Assembly: GCA_963794415.1 (NCBI GenBank)
Contig: CAWCDI010000001.1
Coordinates: 1,736,001-1,800,000 of the forward strand
DNA length: 64,000 bases
From: CAVPTL01 sp963794415
Lineage (GTDB): Bacteria; Actinomycetota; Thermoleophilia; Gaiellales; JAICJC01
Direction of reading: 5' to 3'
Position 1 is the first letter of the stretch. Each line of letters begins with the position of its first letter. Shown piece after piece: positions 8,180 to 15,360 of the stretch. The position numbers were made by a program, and so were the translations under genes. The notes under the pieces are model-generated. The model had not been told where the DNA came from. It did no database searches and worked only from the letters and a program-made list of their open reading frames with translations.

Positions 8180-9675
8180 TCAGCGGCGACGCGCGGGAAC
8201 AGCGGCTCGGGCTGGCTCACCTTCGTGCCGGCCTCGAGCAGGTTGAGCCCTGCCCTGTCCCACCCGGTTGCACCCGGATCGCCGACCGATGCGAGGATCG
8301 CCCCGGCCGCGCGCGGGATGTACGGCGTGAGCAGCACGCCCAGGCTCCGCAGCGTGTCGGCCAGCGTGTAGAGGGTCTCGTCGAGGCGCTCGGCCGCGGC
8401 CGGGTCGTCGGACTTCGCGAGCGTCCACGGGGCGCGCTCCTCCACGAACCGGTTGGCGTTTCGCACCAGCGCCCAGATCTGCTCGAGGGCGCCGGTGAGG
8501 TCAACCGCGTCCAGCCGCGCAGTCACGTCGGCGTCCACCGGCTCGAGGGCGTTGCGGCCGGCCGGGACGACGCCGTCGCGGTAGCGCACGATCATATTGG
8601 TAGCCCGGGAGAGCAGGTTTCCCAGGTCGTTTGCGAGCTCGCCCTCGTAGCGGCGGTGCAGGCCCTCCCACGTGACGTCGCCGTCCTGCCCCCACTGCAC
8701 CTCGCGCATGAGATAGAAGCGCAGGGCGTCGGGGCCGAGCTTCTCGACCACCTCGAACGGATCGATCACGTTGCCGAGCGTCTTCGACATCTTCTGGCCG
8801 TCGGAGGTGAAGTAGCCGTGCACGAACTCCGCCTTCGGCACCTCGTAGCCCGCTGCCATCAGCATCGCGGGCCAGACGATGCCGTGCAGGCGCAGGATGT
8901 CCTTGGCCATGGTGTGCAGCGACGTGGGCCAGAACTCGGCCGACACATCGCGGCCCAGCCCGTACTCGAGCGCGGTGCGGTAGTTGAGCAGCGCATCGAC
9001 CCACACGTAGATGGTCTGCGCGGGATCCCAGGGCAGCGGGATGCCCCAGCTCACCGTGGCGCGGCTGAACGAGACGTCCTCGAGCCCGCCGGCGATCAGC
9101 GAGCGGGCCTCGTTGTACCGCGGGCGCGGGCGGATGAACTCGGGGTTGCCGTCGTAGAGCTCGAGCAGCTTCGGCTGCCACTTCTTGAGCGGGAAGAACC
9201 AGTTGATCTCCTCGAGCCACTCGATGGGGCGGTTGTGGATCGGGCAGAGGTTGCCGGGCTGGACGAGATCTCCCTCGGGGTAGAACATCTCGCAGCTCGA
9301 GCAGTAGAAGCCCGCGTAGGTGCCCTCGTAGAGCTCGCCCTTGTCGCGCAGGAGCTGCACGAAGTCCTGCACGCGCCGCTCGTGCTCGGGGTCGGTGGTG
9401 CGGATGAAGAAGTCGGGGGTCGAGTCCATCGCCTCGGTGAGCGCGCGGAAGCGGGCGGAGACCATGTCGCAGAAGGCCTTGGGCTCCATCCCGGCGGCCT
9501 CGGCGGCGCGGGCGACGTTGCCGCCGTGCTCGTCGGTGCCGGTCAGGAAGAACACCGGCTCACCCTGCGACCGCTTGTACCGCGCCAGGATGTCGGCCGC
9601 GACGGTGGTGTACGCGTGGCCCAGGTGCGGGTCTGAGTTCACGTAGTAAATCGGAGTTGTGACAGAGAAAGACAT
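8176..9675 (-). CDS. metG: Methionyl-tRNA synthetase
   Basis: 499 residues, class I synthetase. The HIGH equivalent is HLGH at residues 17-20 and the KMSKS equivalent is KMSKT in the sequence SDGQKMSKTLGN near residue 300. A zinc knuckle is visible in YCSSCEMF and LCPIHNRP. The C-terminal tRNA-binding (EMAP-like) domain is absent, so this is the short form. ATG 9675 is used because SFSVTTPIYYVN matches the family; a 21-residue extension upstream is possible but unlikely. The promoter must lie in the 86-bp region shared with the AbrB-type gene. Confidence 0.95.
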   Translation of the reverse strand: MSFSVTTPIYYVNSDPHLGHAYTTVAADILARYKRSQGEPVFFLTGTDEHGGNVARAAEAAGMEPKAFCDMVSARFRALTEAMDSTPDFFIRTTDPEHERRVQDFVQLLRDKGELYEGTYAGFYCSSCEMFYPEGDLVQPGNLCPIHNRPIEWLEEINWFFPLKKWQPKLLELYDGNPEFIRPRPRYNEARSLIAGGLEDVSFSRATVSWGIPLPWDPAQTIYVWVDALLNYRTALEYGLGRDVSAEFWPTSLHTMAKDILRLHGIVWPAMLMAAGYEVPKAEFVHGYFTSDGQKMSKTLGNVIDPFEVVEKLGPDALRFYLMREVQWGQDGDVTWEGLHRRYEGELANDLGNLLSRATNMIVRYRDGVVPAGRNALEPVDADVTARLDAVDLTGALEQIWALVRNANRFVEERAPWTLAKSDDPAAAERLDETLYTLADTLRSLGVLLTPYIPRAAGAILASVGDPGATGWDRAGLNLLEAGTKVSQPEPLFPRVAAE

Positions 9676-9761
9676 GTTTTTAGTCAAACCTTGTGGAAAT
9701 TTCTGGAGCGGCGGGGTATGGTCGCTCGGTGGGTTCATCGTAACGGGCGAAAGGGTTGGCC

Positions 9762-10061
9762 ATGGCCAGCGGCAGGCAGGTGGGGCAGCCCAGGGCGCGA
9801 GCGGGAATTGGCAGCGGGGGCGTGGTGCGTCGGATCGACGAGCTGGGCCGGATCGTGATCCCTGTCGAGATTCGCCGGCGGCTGGGCATCGAGGTGCACG
9901 ATCCCCTCGAGATTGGCGTGCGCGGAGACATCATCACGTTGTCGCCACCGCACGATCTCTGCGTGTTCTGCGGTAGCCGGTCAGGCCTGTCCGAGCATCA
10001 TGGGCGGCACATCTGCGCCGCCTGCAGGATCGAGCTGGCCGGCGGCGTCATCTCCCGGTGA
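9762..10061 (+). CDS. AbrB/SpoVT-type transcriptional regulator with C-terminal zinc ribbon
   Basis: 99 residues. The middle (about 20-62) is a swapped-hairpin AbrB DNA-binding domain: VVRRIDELGRIVIPVEIRRR then LGIEVHDPLEIGVRG. The C-terminus holds CVFCG, a spacer with HH, and ICAAC, two CxxC pairs likely to bind zinc where Bacillus AbrB has its multimerisation tail. GAAAGG 8 nt before ATG 9762 supports the start. It lies between metG and rsmI and on the opposite strand from both, as abrB does in B. subtilis. Its 3' end overlaps rsmI by 14 nt. Probably a DNA-binding global or transition-state regulator; targets unknown. Confidence 0.85.
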   Translation: MASGRQVGQPRARAGIGSGGVVRRIDELGRIVIPVEIRRRLGIEVHDPLEIGVRGDIITLSPPHDLCVFCGSRSGLSEHHGRHICAACRIELAGGVISR

Positions 10062-10854
10062 GCGCGCGATAGAGCTGATTGCGGGGCGTGCCGGTGAGGC
10101 GTGCCCCCAGCTCCGCCGCTCGCCGCACCCCGATCGCCCCGGCCAGCTCGCTCAGCGCCTCGATGTCGGCGTCCGCCGTCTCCACGCGGGAGGCGGCGAG
10201 CACCAGCGTCACCTCACCCCGTGGCGCTTCGGCGTAGCGCCCCGCGAGCTCCTCCGCGGTTCCGCGTACCACCTCCTGGTGCAGCTTGGTGAGCTCGCGG
10301 CACACCGCGACCTGCCGTCCGGGCTCCGCGGCGGCCACCGCCTTCAGCGTGGCCTGCAGCCGGCGGGGCGACTCGAACAGCACCACCGGCAGGCCGGCGG
10401 AGCCCAGCCGCACGAGCGCGGCATCGCGGGCGCCGGCGGCCCGTGGCAGGAATCCGCCGAACACGAACCCGCCGGCCGAGAGCCCCGAGGCGGCCACCGC
10501 GGTGGTCACCGCCGACGGGCCGGGCAGCACGTCCAGCTCGAGCCCCGCGGCAACCACTGCCGACACCAGCCGCGCACCGGGATCCGACACCAGCGGCATG
10601 CCGGCATCCGAGACCAGCGCCACGGTGGCCCCGCCTGCGATGCGCTCGACCAGGTCGGGCGTGCGCGCGTCCTCGTTGTGCTCGTGCAGCGAGATCATGC
10701 GCGTCGAGATGCCGAGCGCCGCGCAGAGCGTGCCGGTGCGGCGCGTGTCCTCACACGCGATCAGGTCGGCGCCGCGCAGCTCGTCGAGCACGCGCTGGGT
10801 GATGTCGCCGAGGTTGCCGATCGGGGTCGCGCAGACCACCAGCCGGCCGCTCAC
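10048..10854 (-). CDS. rsmI: 16S rRNA (cytidine1402-2'-O)-methyltransferase
   Basis: 268 residues, tetrapyrrole-methylase fold. Motifs are LVVCATPIGNLGDIT near the N-terminus, ACEDTRRTGTLCAALGI, HEHNEDARTPDLV, LVSDAGMPLVSDPGARLV and LPGPSAVTTAVAASGL, with GGFLPR after them. The enzyme 2'-O-methylates C1402 in the ribosomal P site. It overlaps the ROK kinase stop by 4 nt upstream, suggesting one transcript from the kinase. Confidence 0.94.
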   Translation of the reverse strand: MSGRLVVCATPIGNLGDITQRVLDELRGADLIACEDTRRTGTLCAALGISTRMISLHEHNEDARTPDLVERIAGGATVALVSDAGMPLVSDPGARLVSAVVAAGLELDVLPGPSAVTTAVAASGLSAGGFVFGGFLPRAAGARDAALVRLGSAGLPVVLFESPRRLQATLKAVAAAEPGRQVAVCRELTKLHQEVVRGTAEELAGRYAEAPRGEVTLVLAASRVETADADIEALSELAGAIGVRRAAELGARLTGTPRNQLYRALTGR

Positions 10855-11813
10855 GAAAGGATCAGCGCCGCCGCTCCGAGCACGCCCGCGCCGTTGCCGA
10901 GCTTGGCCGGGGCGATCGTGACCTCGTGAAACGGCGCCGGAAGCGCGCGCGAGGCGGCCTCATCGCGGGCAGGCCCCAGCACGAGCTCGCCGGCGTTCGA
11001 GATGCCGCCGCCGATCACGACGGCCTGCGGGTTGAAGATGTTCACGTAGTTGGCGATGCCCACGCCCAGGTGGCGGCCGACCACCGCGAGCGCCTCGACG
11101 CACTCCGGATCGCCCGCGAGGGCCTGGTCGATCACCAGGTGCGGCGTGAGCTTCTGGCCGGCCCGCGCGGCGGCGAGCGTCCCGTCCGGCTCGCGGTCGG
11201 CGATCGCCTCGGCGGCGTGGATCACGCCGATCGCGGAGGCCATCACCTCGAGGCAGCCGTGGTTGGGGCAGGTGCCCTGGCAGCGCGGCCCGTTCTCGGC
11301 CACCACCATGTGCCCGAGCTCGCCGCCGTAGCCGGTCGCGCCGCGGTAGATCTGGCCGTCGATCACGATGCCGCCCCCCACGCCCGTGCCCAGCGTCAGC
11401 ATGATCACGTGGCTGAGGCCGTGTGCCACGCCGGCGCGCACCTCCGCGAGCGCCGCGACGTTGGCGTCGTTATCGATCTCGACCGGCACCCCCAGCCGCT
11501 GCGCCATCACGTCCTTGAACGCGACGTCGGCGATCGGCACGTTGACCGATGCGGCCACCCGGCCGGTGAGCTGGTTGACCTGTGACGGCAGGCCGAACCC
11601 GACGCCCGCGATGGGGACCGAGCCGCGCACCTTCTGCACCAGATCGACGATGGACGAGAGGAGCGCCTCCTGGCTCGAGAGGTCGGTCGGGACGGCCTCG
11701 TGAGCCAGCACTTCGAGCTGCGGCGACACCAGCGCAGCCTTGATCGAGGTTCCGCCGAGGTCAATGCCCACGGCCGAAATCTTGGAGGAGTTCAACACGT
11801 CGGTGGCTAACAT
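10851..11813 (-). CDS. ROK family sugar kinase, probable glucokinase
   Basis: 320 residues from ATG 11813. The ATP phosphate motif AVGIDLGGTSIKAAL is at about 13-27, VEIDNDANVAALAEV contains the catalytic Asp region, LTLGTGVGGGIV follows, and the ROK zinc motif appears as CQGTCPNHGCLEVMAS. Glucose is the most common substrate of actinobacterial ROK kinases in this arrangement, but N-acetylmannosamine or fructose cannot be excluded. A much longer frame upstream overlaps the divergent LCP gene and is not credible. Only 7 bp separate the two start codons. Confidence 0.85.
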   Translation of the reverse strand: MLATDVLNSSKISAVGIDLGGTSIKAALVSPQLEVLAHEAVPTDLSSQEALLSSIVDLVQKVRGSVPIAGVGFGLPSQVNQLTGRVAASVNVPIADVAFKDVMAQRLGVPVEIDNDANVAALAEVRAGVAHGLSHVIMLTLGTGVGGGIVIDGQIYRGATGYGGELGHMVVAENGPRCQGTCPNHGCLEVMASAIGVIHAAEAIADREPDGTLAAARAGQKLTPHLVIDQALAGDPECVEALAVVGRHLGVGIANYVNIFNPQAVVIGGGISNAGELVLGPARDEAASRALPAPFHEVTIAPAKLGNGAGVLGAAALILS

Positions 11814-11820
11814 AGCTGGC
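11808..11820 (+). promoter_or_regulatory. Candidate leaderless promoter of the LCP gene
   Basis: TAACAT at 11808-11813 is followed by exactly 7 nt and then GTG 11821, so the expected transcription start falls on the start codon. The hexamer overlaps the ATG of the divergent ROK kinase gene. No good -35 hexamer is obvious. Confidence 0.45.
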
Positions 11821-13029
11821 GTGCGGGATTCGAAACAAGGAAAAGAGTTCCGGACGTACCGGGGCGGTCGAGCGGGGAATGATCCCGAGGCTGCGCGGTT
11901 CGATTTTCGTGGTGCGGCCGGCGCCACGGCGGCACCTCCGCGACCCACTCCGGAGGGCATGCCGGCCCCCGACATGCGCCCGCCGGGGCCGCCCCCCGTC
12001 GATCCCGTGGTGGCCGCTCCCGGACGGCCCAGGCAGCCGCGCAAGAAGACCGGCCGGCGGATCGGCTGGAAGCGCGGCATCCTGCTCGGCGTGGTCGCCG
12101 TCCTCGCGATCCTGACCGTCTGGGTCTACCTCGGCTACCGGTCGTTCTCGAACGAGGTGGCCAAGGCCAACGCGCGGATGGACAAGAAGACGCTCGCGGC
12201 GCTCGCCCCCAGCGGCAGCATGCTCTTCAACAGCCAGGACACGCTGGTGATGGGCTCTGACAGCCGCACCAAGAACGCGACGGCCGACGCGCGCGCCGAC
12301 TCGATCCTGATCTTCCACACCGATCCCGGCAAGCACCTCATCTCGATGCTCTCGATCCCGCGCGACCTGAACGTGCCGATCCCCGGCCACGGCGTGAACA
12401 AGATCAACGCCGCCTTCGCCTACGGCGGGCCGCCGCTGCTGATCAAGACCATCAACCGGCTGACCGGCCTCAAGATCAACCACGTGGTGCTGGTGGACTT
12501 CTCGGGCTTCAAGGATCTGATCAACACCGTCGGCGGCGTGACGGTGGACAACCCGTACAAGGTGATCTCATCGCAGCCGTTCGACGGCGTGATGTGGCAC
12601 TTCGAGAAGGGGAACATCCACCTGGACGGCCGGCGCGCGCTGGCGTACTCGCGCATCCGCCACACCACCAACCCGCGCGACTCCGACATCACGCGCACCC
12701 AGCGGCAGCAGCGCGTCATGACGGCGCTGGGCCACCAGATGACGAGCCCCTGGAACATCTTCAGCCTGCCGACCATCGGCAAGGCGATCGCCGAGCCGCT
12801 GACCACCGACATCACGGCGCACGAGTTCCTCGAGCTGGGCTGGATCAAGTTCCGGTCGAGCCGCACGCTCCAGTGCCACCTGGGCGGCGAGCCGCAGACC
12901 ATCGGCGGCCAGGACGTGCTGGTCTCGAGCCCGCAGAACGCCTCGATCATCGGGATGTTCCTGGGCAAGCAGGCACCGCAGAACACGGCCAAGGGCTCGC
13001 TGTACGGCCCGGGCTGCTCCGTGCACTGA
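11821..13029 (+). CDS. LytR-CpsA-Psr (LCP) family cell wall ligase
   Basis: 402 residues from GTG 11821. A cytoplasmic proline-rich N-terminus of about 80 residues precedes one transmembrane helix (about 85-106, GILLGVVAVLAILTVWVYL) and an extracytoplasmic LCP domain (about 135-330). LCP hallmarks are the early Asp/Arg cluster LVMGSDSRT, ARADSILIFHTD, SIPRDLNVPIPG and the late ALAYSRIRHTTNPRDSDITR. LCP proteins transfer polyprenyl-linked glycans to peptidoglycan, which fits the many glycan genes in this window. The start has no Shine-Dalgarno but sits 7 nt after a -10-like hexamer. Confidence 0.9.
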   Translation: MRDSKQGKEFRTYRGGRAGNDPEAARFDFRGAAGATAAPPRPTPEGMPAPDMRPPGPPPVDPVVAAPGRPRQPRKKTGRRIGWKRGILLGVVAVLAILTVWVYLGYRSFSNEVAKANARMDKKTLAALAPSGSMLFNSQDTLVMGSDSRTKNATADARADSILIFHTDPGKHLISMLSIPRDLNVPIPGHGVNKINAAFAYGGPPLLIKTINRLTGLKINHVVLVDFSGFKDLINTVGGVTVDNPYKVISSQPFDGVMWHFEKGNIHLDGRRALAYSRIRHTTNPRDSDITRTQRQQRVMTALGHQMTSPWNIFSLPTIGKAIAEPLTTDITAHEFLELGWIKFRSSRTLQCHLGGEPQTIGGQDVLVSSPQNASIIGMFLGKQAPQNTAKGSLYGPGCSVH

Positions 13030-13077
13030 CCGCGGGGTCGGGCCTGGGCGCACCAGGTGAACTACGGTGGCAGGCAC

Positions 13078-13103
13078 GATTGTTCACGTCTCCGTGCACA
13101 ATC
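13078..13103. repeat. Inverted repeat upstream of the ECF sigma gene
   Basis: Arms GATTGTTCACG (13078-13088) and CGTGCACAATC (13093-13103) pair at 10 of 11 positions around a TCTC loop. It lies 49 bp after the LCP stop and 51 bp before the sigma gene. It could be a transcript-end hairpin of the LCP gene or an operator for the sigma gene; no T-tract follows. Confidence 0.45.
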
Positions 13104-13154
13104 GGGGTCCGGGCGGATTCGTAATGGTGTCGGGAGATCGGCGTTTAACCGGTG

Positions 13155-13733
13155 ATGACCCAGACCTCAGAGCCAGACGCACTGCTGATGGCGAGATCAG
13201 CGAATGACCCTGGTTCGTTCGACCCGATCTTCGAGCGGCACTTCCCGGGCGTCTGGGAGTACCTCCGCCAGAGGGTCGGCCCGGCTCTGGCCGATGATCT
13301 CACCGCAGCGACGTTCGCCAACGGCTTTGCGGCACGGCGAAGCTTCACAGGCGACGGCTCGGCCCGGCCCTGGCTCCTGCGGATCGCCTCCAACCTCGCC
13401 GCCGACCACTGGCGCGCCCAGGAGCGCCAGCTGCGGGCGTACGCCAGGACCGGCGTGGCGTCCCCGGAGGGCCTCGACGAGGACGGGCTCCTCAGCCGCA
13501 TCCACGCGTCGAACCAGGCGCCCCTGATCGCCGAGGCGATCGCCGAACTCTCGGACACCGATCGCGACATGCTGCTGCTCTCCGCGCTCGCCGGCCTCAG
13601 CAACATCGAGATAGCTGAAGCGTTCGGCCTCACTCCGAACGCCGCCGGCGTCCGCCTCCACCGAATCCGCGTGGGCATGGCCGGCCGTCTCAACGAACCC
13701 AACGCTGCGGAGTGCCGATGCACGACGACGTAG
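13155..13733 (+). CDS. ECF-type RNA polymerase sigma factor
   Basis: 192 residues with the two-domain plan of ECF sigmas. Region 2 (about 20-90) contains DPIFERHFPGVWEYLRQRVG and the -10 recognition stretch RPWLLRIASNLAADHWRAQ. Region 4 (about 125-180) contains ELSDTDRDMLLLSALAG and the helix-turn-helix SNIEIAEAFGLTPNAAGVRLHR. ATG 13155 is preceded in frame by GTG 13152; neither has a convincing ribosome site. The downstream membrane-anchored gene overlaps its 3' end by 16 nt and is the natural candidate partner. Confidence 0.88.
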   Translation: MTQTSEPDALLMARSANDPGSFDPIFERHFPGVWEYLRQRVGPALADDLTAATFANGFAARRSFTGDGSARPWLLRIASNLAADHWRAQERQLRAYARTGVASPEGLDEDGLLSRIHASNQAPLIAEAIAELSDTDRDMLLLSALAGLSNIEIAEAFGLTPNAAGVRLHRIRVGMAGRLNEPNAAECRCTTT

Positions 13734-14902
13734 GTCACACTGACATTTTCACTCTTGGTACCTCCAGCGGCCCTTCGACACGCGCTGAGGATCACGCTCG
13801 CCGGGCGCTCGAGGCTGCAAAGGCGCATGAGCTGACTGCTCACCCGCCACAGCGGCGCCGATTCCGGCTGCGGTCACACAAGCGAGCAACGTTCGTGACA
13901 GTGGCCGTGCTCGCTCTGGGCGGCAGTGGTGCGTACGCCGCATCGCACTCCTCCAGCACGTCTGCGGTGCTGACGAGAGAGCCGTTCCCGGCGAGGGTCC
14001 AGGCGCTCGCCTGCATCCAGCGGTTCAACGGCCCGTCCGGGGCGAGGTTGCGGGCGCTGATCACGGGCATCGCTCCACCGTCCTCCCCGTTCTTCGAACC
14101 GGGGTCTCGCATTCAGTCCGAAGTCCGCAGGGCGGGCACGCCGATCACGGCCGCATTCCAGCTCTCGGCGCCGGCCTCCGGCTGCGTCGATCCCGGAGTG
14201 ACGATCGTGTTCCGGCACCACCAGAGGCTCACGGCAATCGCCTTCCCGGACGTGTCCCACCCCTACCTCAACTCGACCCCTCGGCCGATCGTCGTTGACG
14301 CCGCGCTGCACAACGGAGACACCTCCGGCGACGCAACCACCAGCGTGGAGGCCGGCGGACTGCTCTCGATGGATGTTCATCCACCGGCGTCGGTGAAGCA
14401 CTGGGGCGGCGCGTTCGGCTCCTCGGTGCACGTGATCGCCGCCGCCACCCCCATCACGAATCAGGTCAAGACGTGTGTTGAGTACGCCGTGAGGATGGAC
14501 CACCCCGGCCAGGTGTCGTCCTACGGCAACAGGATCGAGAGCCCCCTGATCAGGACAGGTGACCGGCTCCCTCCGCCCGTCTCAAGCGGTTCGGCCTATC
14601 CGGTCACGCCCGGAGCCCCGCTGCAGGGACGCACGTGCTTCTTCTGGAACGGCCACGCGGCCAACCCGCCGGCCGAGCCTCGCTTCTGGCGGCATCCGCA
14701 CACCCACCTTCTGGGCGCCGGCCGTTCGATCGTGCTGCAGATCCAGGATGCCGGCATCGCGTCGAGCCCACGTGCGGTGACCCTCGAGTTCAAGGTGGAG
14801 CCGGTGAACCCCGTCGGCGCACAGCACGCAACGTGGCAGCTCGTCTATGAAGGCGCGACCACAGCCCGAGCCAGCCCGCCTGGCAGATCCCTCAGTGAAT
14901 AA
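13718..14902 (+). CDS. Membrane-anchored exported protein, candidate partner of the ECF sigma factor
   Basis: 394 residues. The N-terminal 60 residues are polar and basic with RRALEAAKAHELT then RRRFRLRSHKR. One hydrophobic helix follows (about 61-76, TFVTVAVLALGGSGAYA), then a long extracytoplasmic region with scattered cysteines (CIQRF, SGCVDPG, KTCVEYA, RTCFFWNG). The topology resembles transmembrane anti-sigma or sigma-coupled sensor proteins, but I see no zinc-binding anti-sigma motif and do not recognise the exported domain. ATG 13718 has GGAG 6 nt upstream. The stop codon lies inside the 33-bp palindrome that follows. Confidence 0.6.
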   Translation: MHDDVGHTDIFTLGTSSGPSTRAEDHARRALEAAKAHELTAHPPQRRRFRLRSHKRATFVTVAVLALGGSGAYAASHSSSTSAVLTREPFPARVQALACIQRFNGPSGARLRALITGIAPPSSPFFEPGSRIQSEVRRAGTPITAAFQLSAPASGCVDPGVTIVFRHHQRLTAIAFPDVSHPYLNSTPRPIVVDAALHNGDTSGDATTSVEAGGLLSMDVHPPASVKHWGGAFGSSVHVIAAATPITNQVKTCVEYAVRMDHPGQVSSYGNRIESPLIRTGDRLPPPVSSGSAYPVTPGAPLQGRTCFFWNGHAANPPAEPRFWRHPHTHLLGAGRSIVLQIQDAGIASSPRAVTLEFKVEPVNPVGAQHATWQLVYEGATTARASPPGRSLSE

Positions 14903-14927
14903 CCGGTGCCTGGCACCGTTTATTCAC
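14895..14927. repeat. 33-bp near-perfect palindrome at a convergent gene end
   Basis: The left arm GTGAATAACCGGTGCC and right arm GGCACCGTTTATTCAC surround a single T and match at 15 of 16 positions. The element covers the stop codon of the exported protein gene (14900-14902) and lies 8 bp before the FmdB gene stop. Its core is shared with the palindrome at 1733-1749. Likely a REP-like mobile palindrome or a bidirectional transcript-end structure. Confidence 0.7.
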
Positions 14928-14935
14928 CCCGCGCC

Positions 14936-15286
14936 TCAGCCGTCTGCGGCTTTTTTCTTCGAGTCCGACGAGCTGCTGGAGCTCGAGGAGCTGTCGGACT
15001 TCTTCGAGTCGCCGCTCGAGCTGGAGCTGGAGCTCGAGTCCGATTTGGACTCCGACTTCGACTCGGACTTGGAGCCCGAGTCGGATCCCGACGTGCCCTT
15101 CCCCTTGTTGCCCTTGCCGTAGTCGGTGTTGTAGAAGCCCGAGCCCTTGAAGTGGATCGCGACCGGGTGCAGCACGCGCACCGCCGGCGCGCCGCACACC
15201 TCGCAGACCTCGATGGGGTCATCGGCGAACTTCTGCAGCACCTCGAAGCGGTGTCCGTTGGTGCAGCGATAGTCGTAAAGAGGCAT
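14936..15286 (-). CDS. FmdB-family zinc ribbon protein with long Ser/Lys/Asp tail
   Basis: 116 residues from ATG 15286. The first 60 form the FmdB putative regulatory domain: MPLYDYRCTNGHRFE then CEVCGAPAVRVLHPVAIHFKGSGFY, with Cys positions suited to one zinc. The rest is low complexity: Gly-Lys then repeated Ser, Asp and Lys blocks up to KKKAADG. FmdB-like proteins are widespread small proteins of unproven function, at first linked to formamidase regulation. ATG 15286 is preferred over an upstream in-frame start because MPLYDYRC is the family start and AGGTG lies just before it. Confidence 0.85.
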   Translation of the reverse strand: MPLYDYRCTNGHRFEVLQKFADDPIEVCEVCGAPAVRVLHPVAIHFKGSGFYNTDYGKGNKGKGTSGSDSGSKSESKSESKSDSSSSSSSSGDSKKSDSSSSSSSSSDSKKKAADG

Positions 15287-15301
15287 AGCACCTGAAGTAT
15301 A
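15287..15301 (-). promoter_or_regulatory. -10 element of the FmdB gene
   Basis: On the minus strand TATACT (15301-15296) lies 9 nt before the ATG, predicting a leader of only a few bases. The divergent GT4 gene has its own hexamer at 15347-15352. Two small inverted repeats lie between them (GGGCC/GGCCC at 15309-15322 and GGGG/CCCC at 15325-15340). Confidence 0.45.
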
Positions 15302-15346
15302 CCGGGGCGGGCCTTGCGGCCCGAGGGGTACCAAAACCCCGTCGGA

Positions 15347-15360
15347 TACCATCTTCGCCC
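15347..15360 (+). promoter_or_regulatory. Candidate near-leaderless promoter of the GT4 operon
   Basis: TACCAT at 15347-15352 is followed by 8 nt and ATG 15361. There is no purine-rich ribosome site between them. Confidence 0.4.

Noticed and set aside
14940..15120. Possible tandem repeat or CRISPR-like array
   Set aside because: The periodic DNA is the Ser/Asp/Lys codon run of the FmdB tail; there are no regular repeats with unique spacers.
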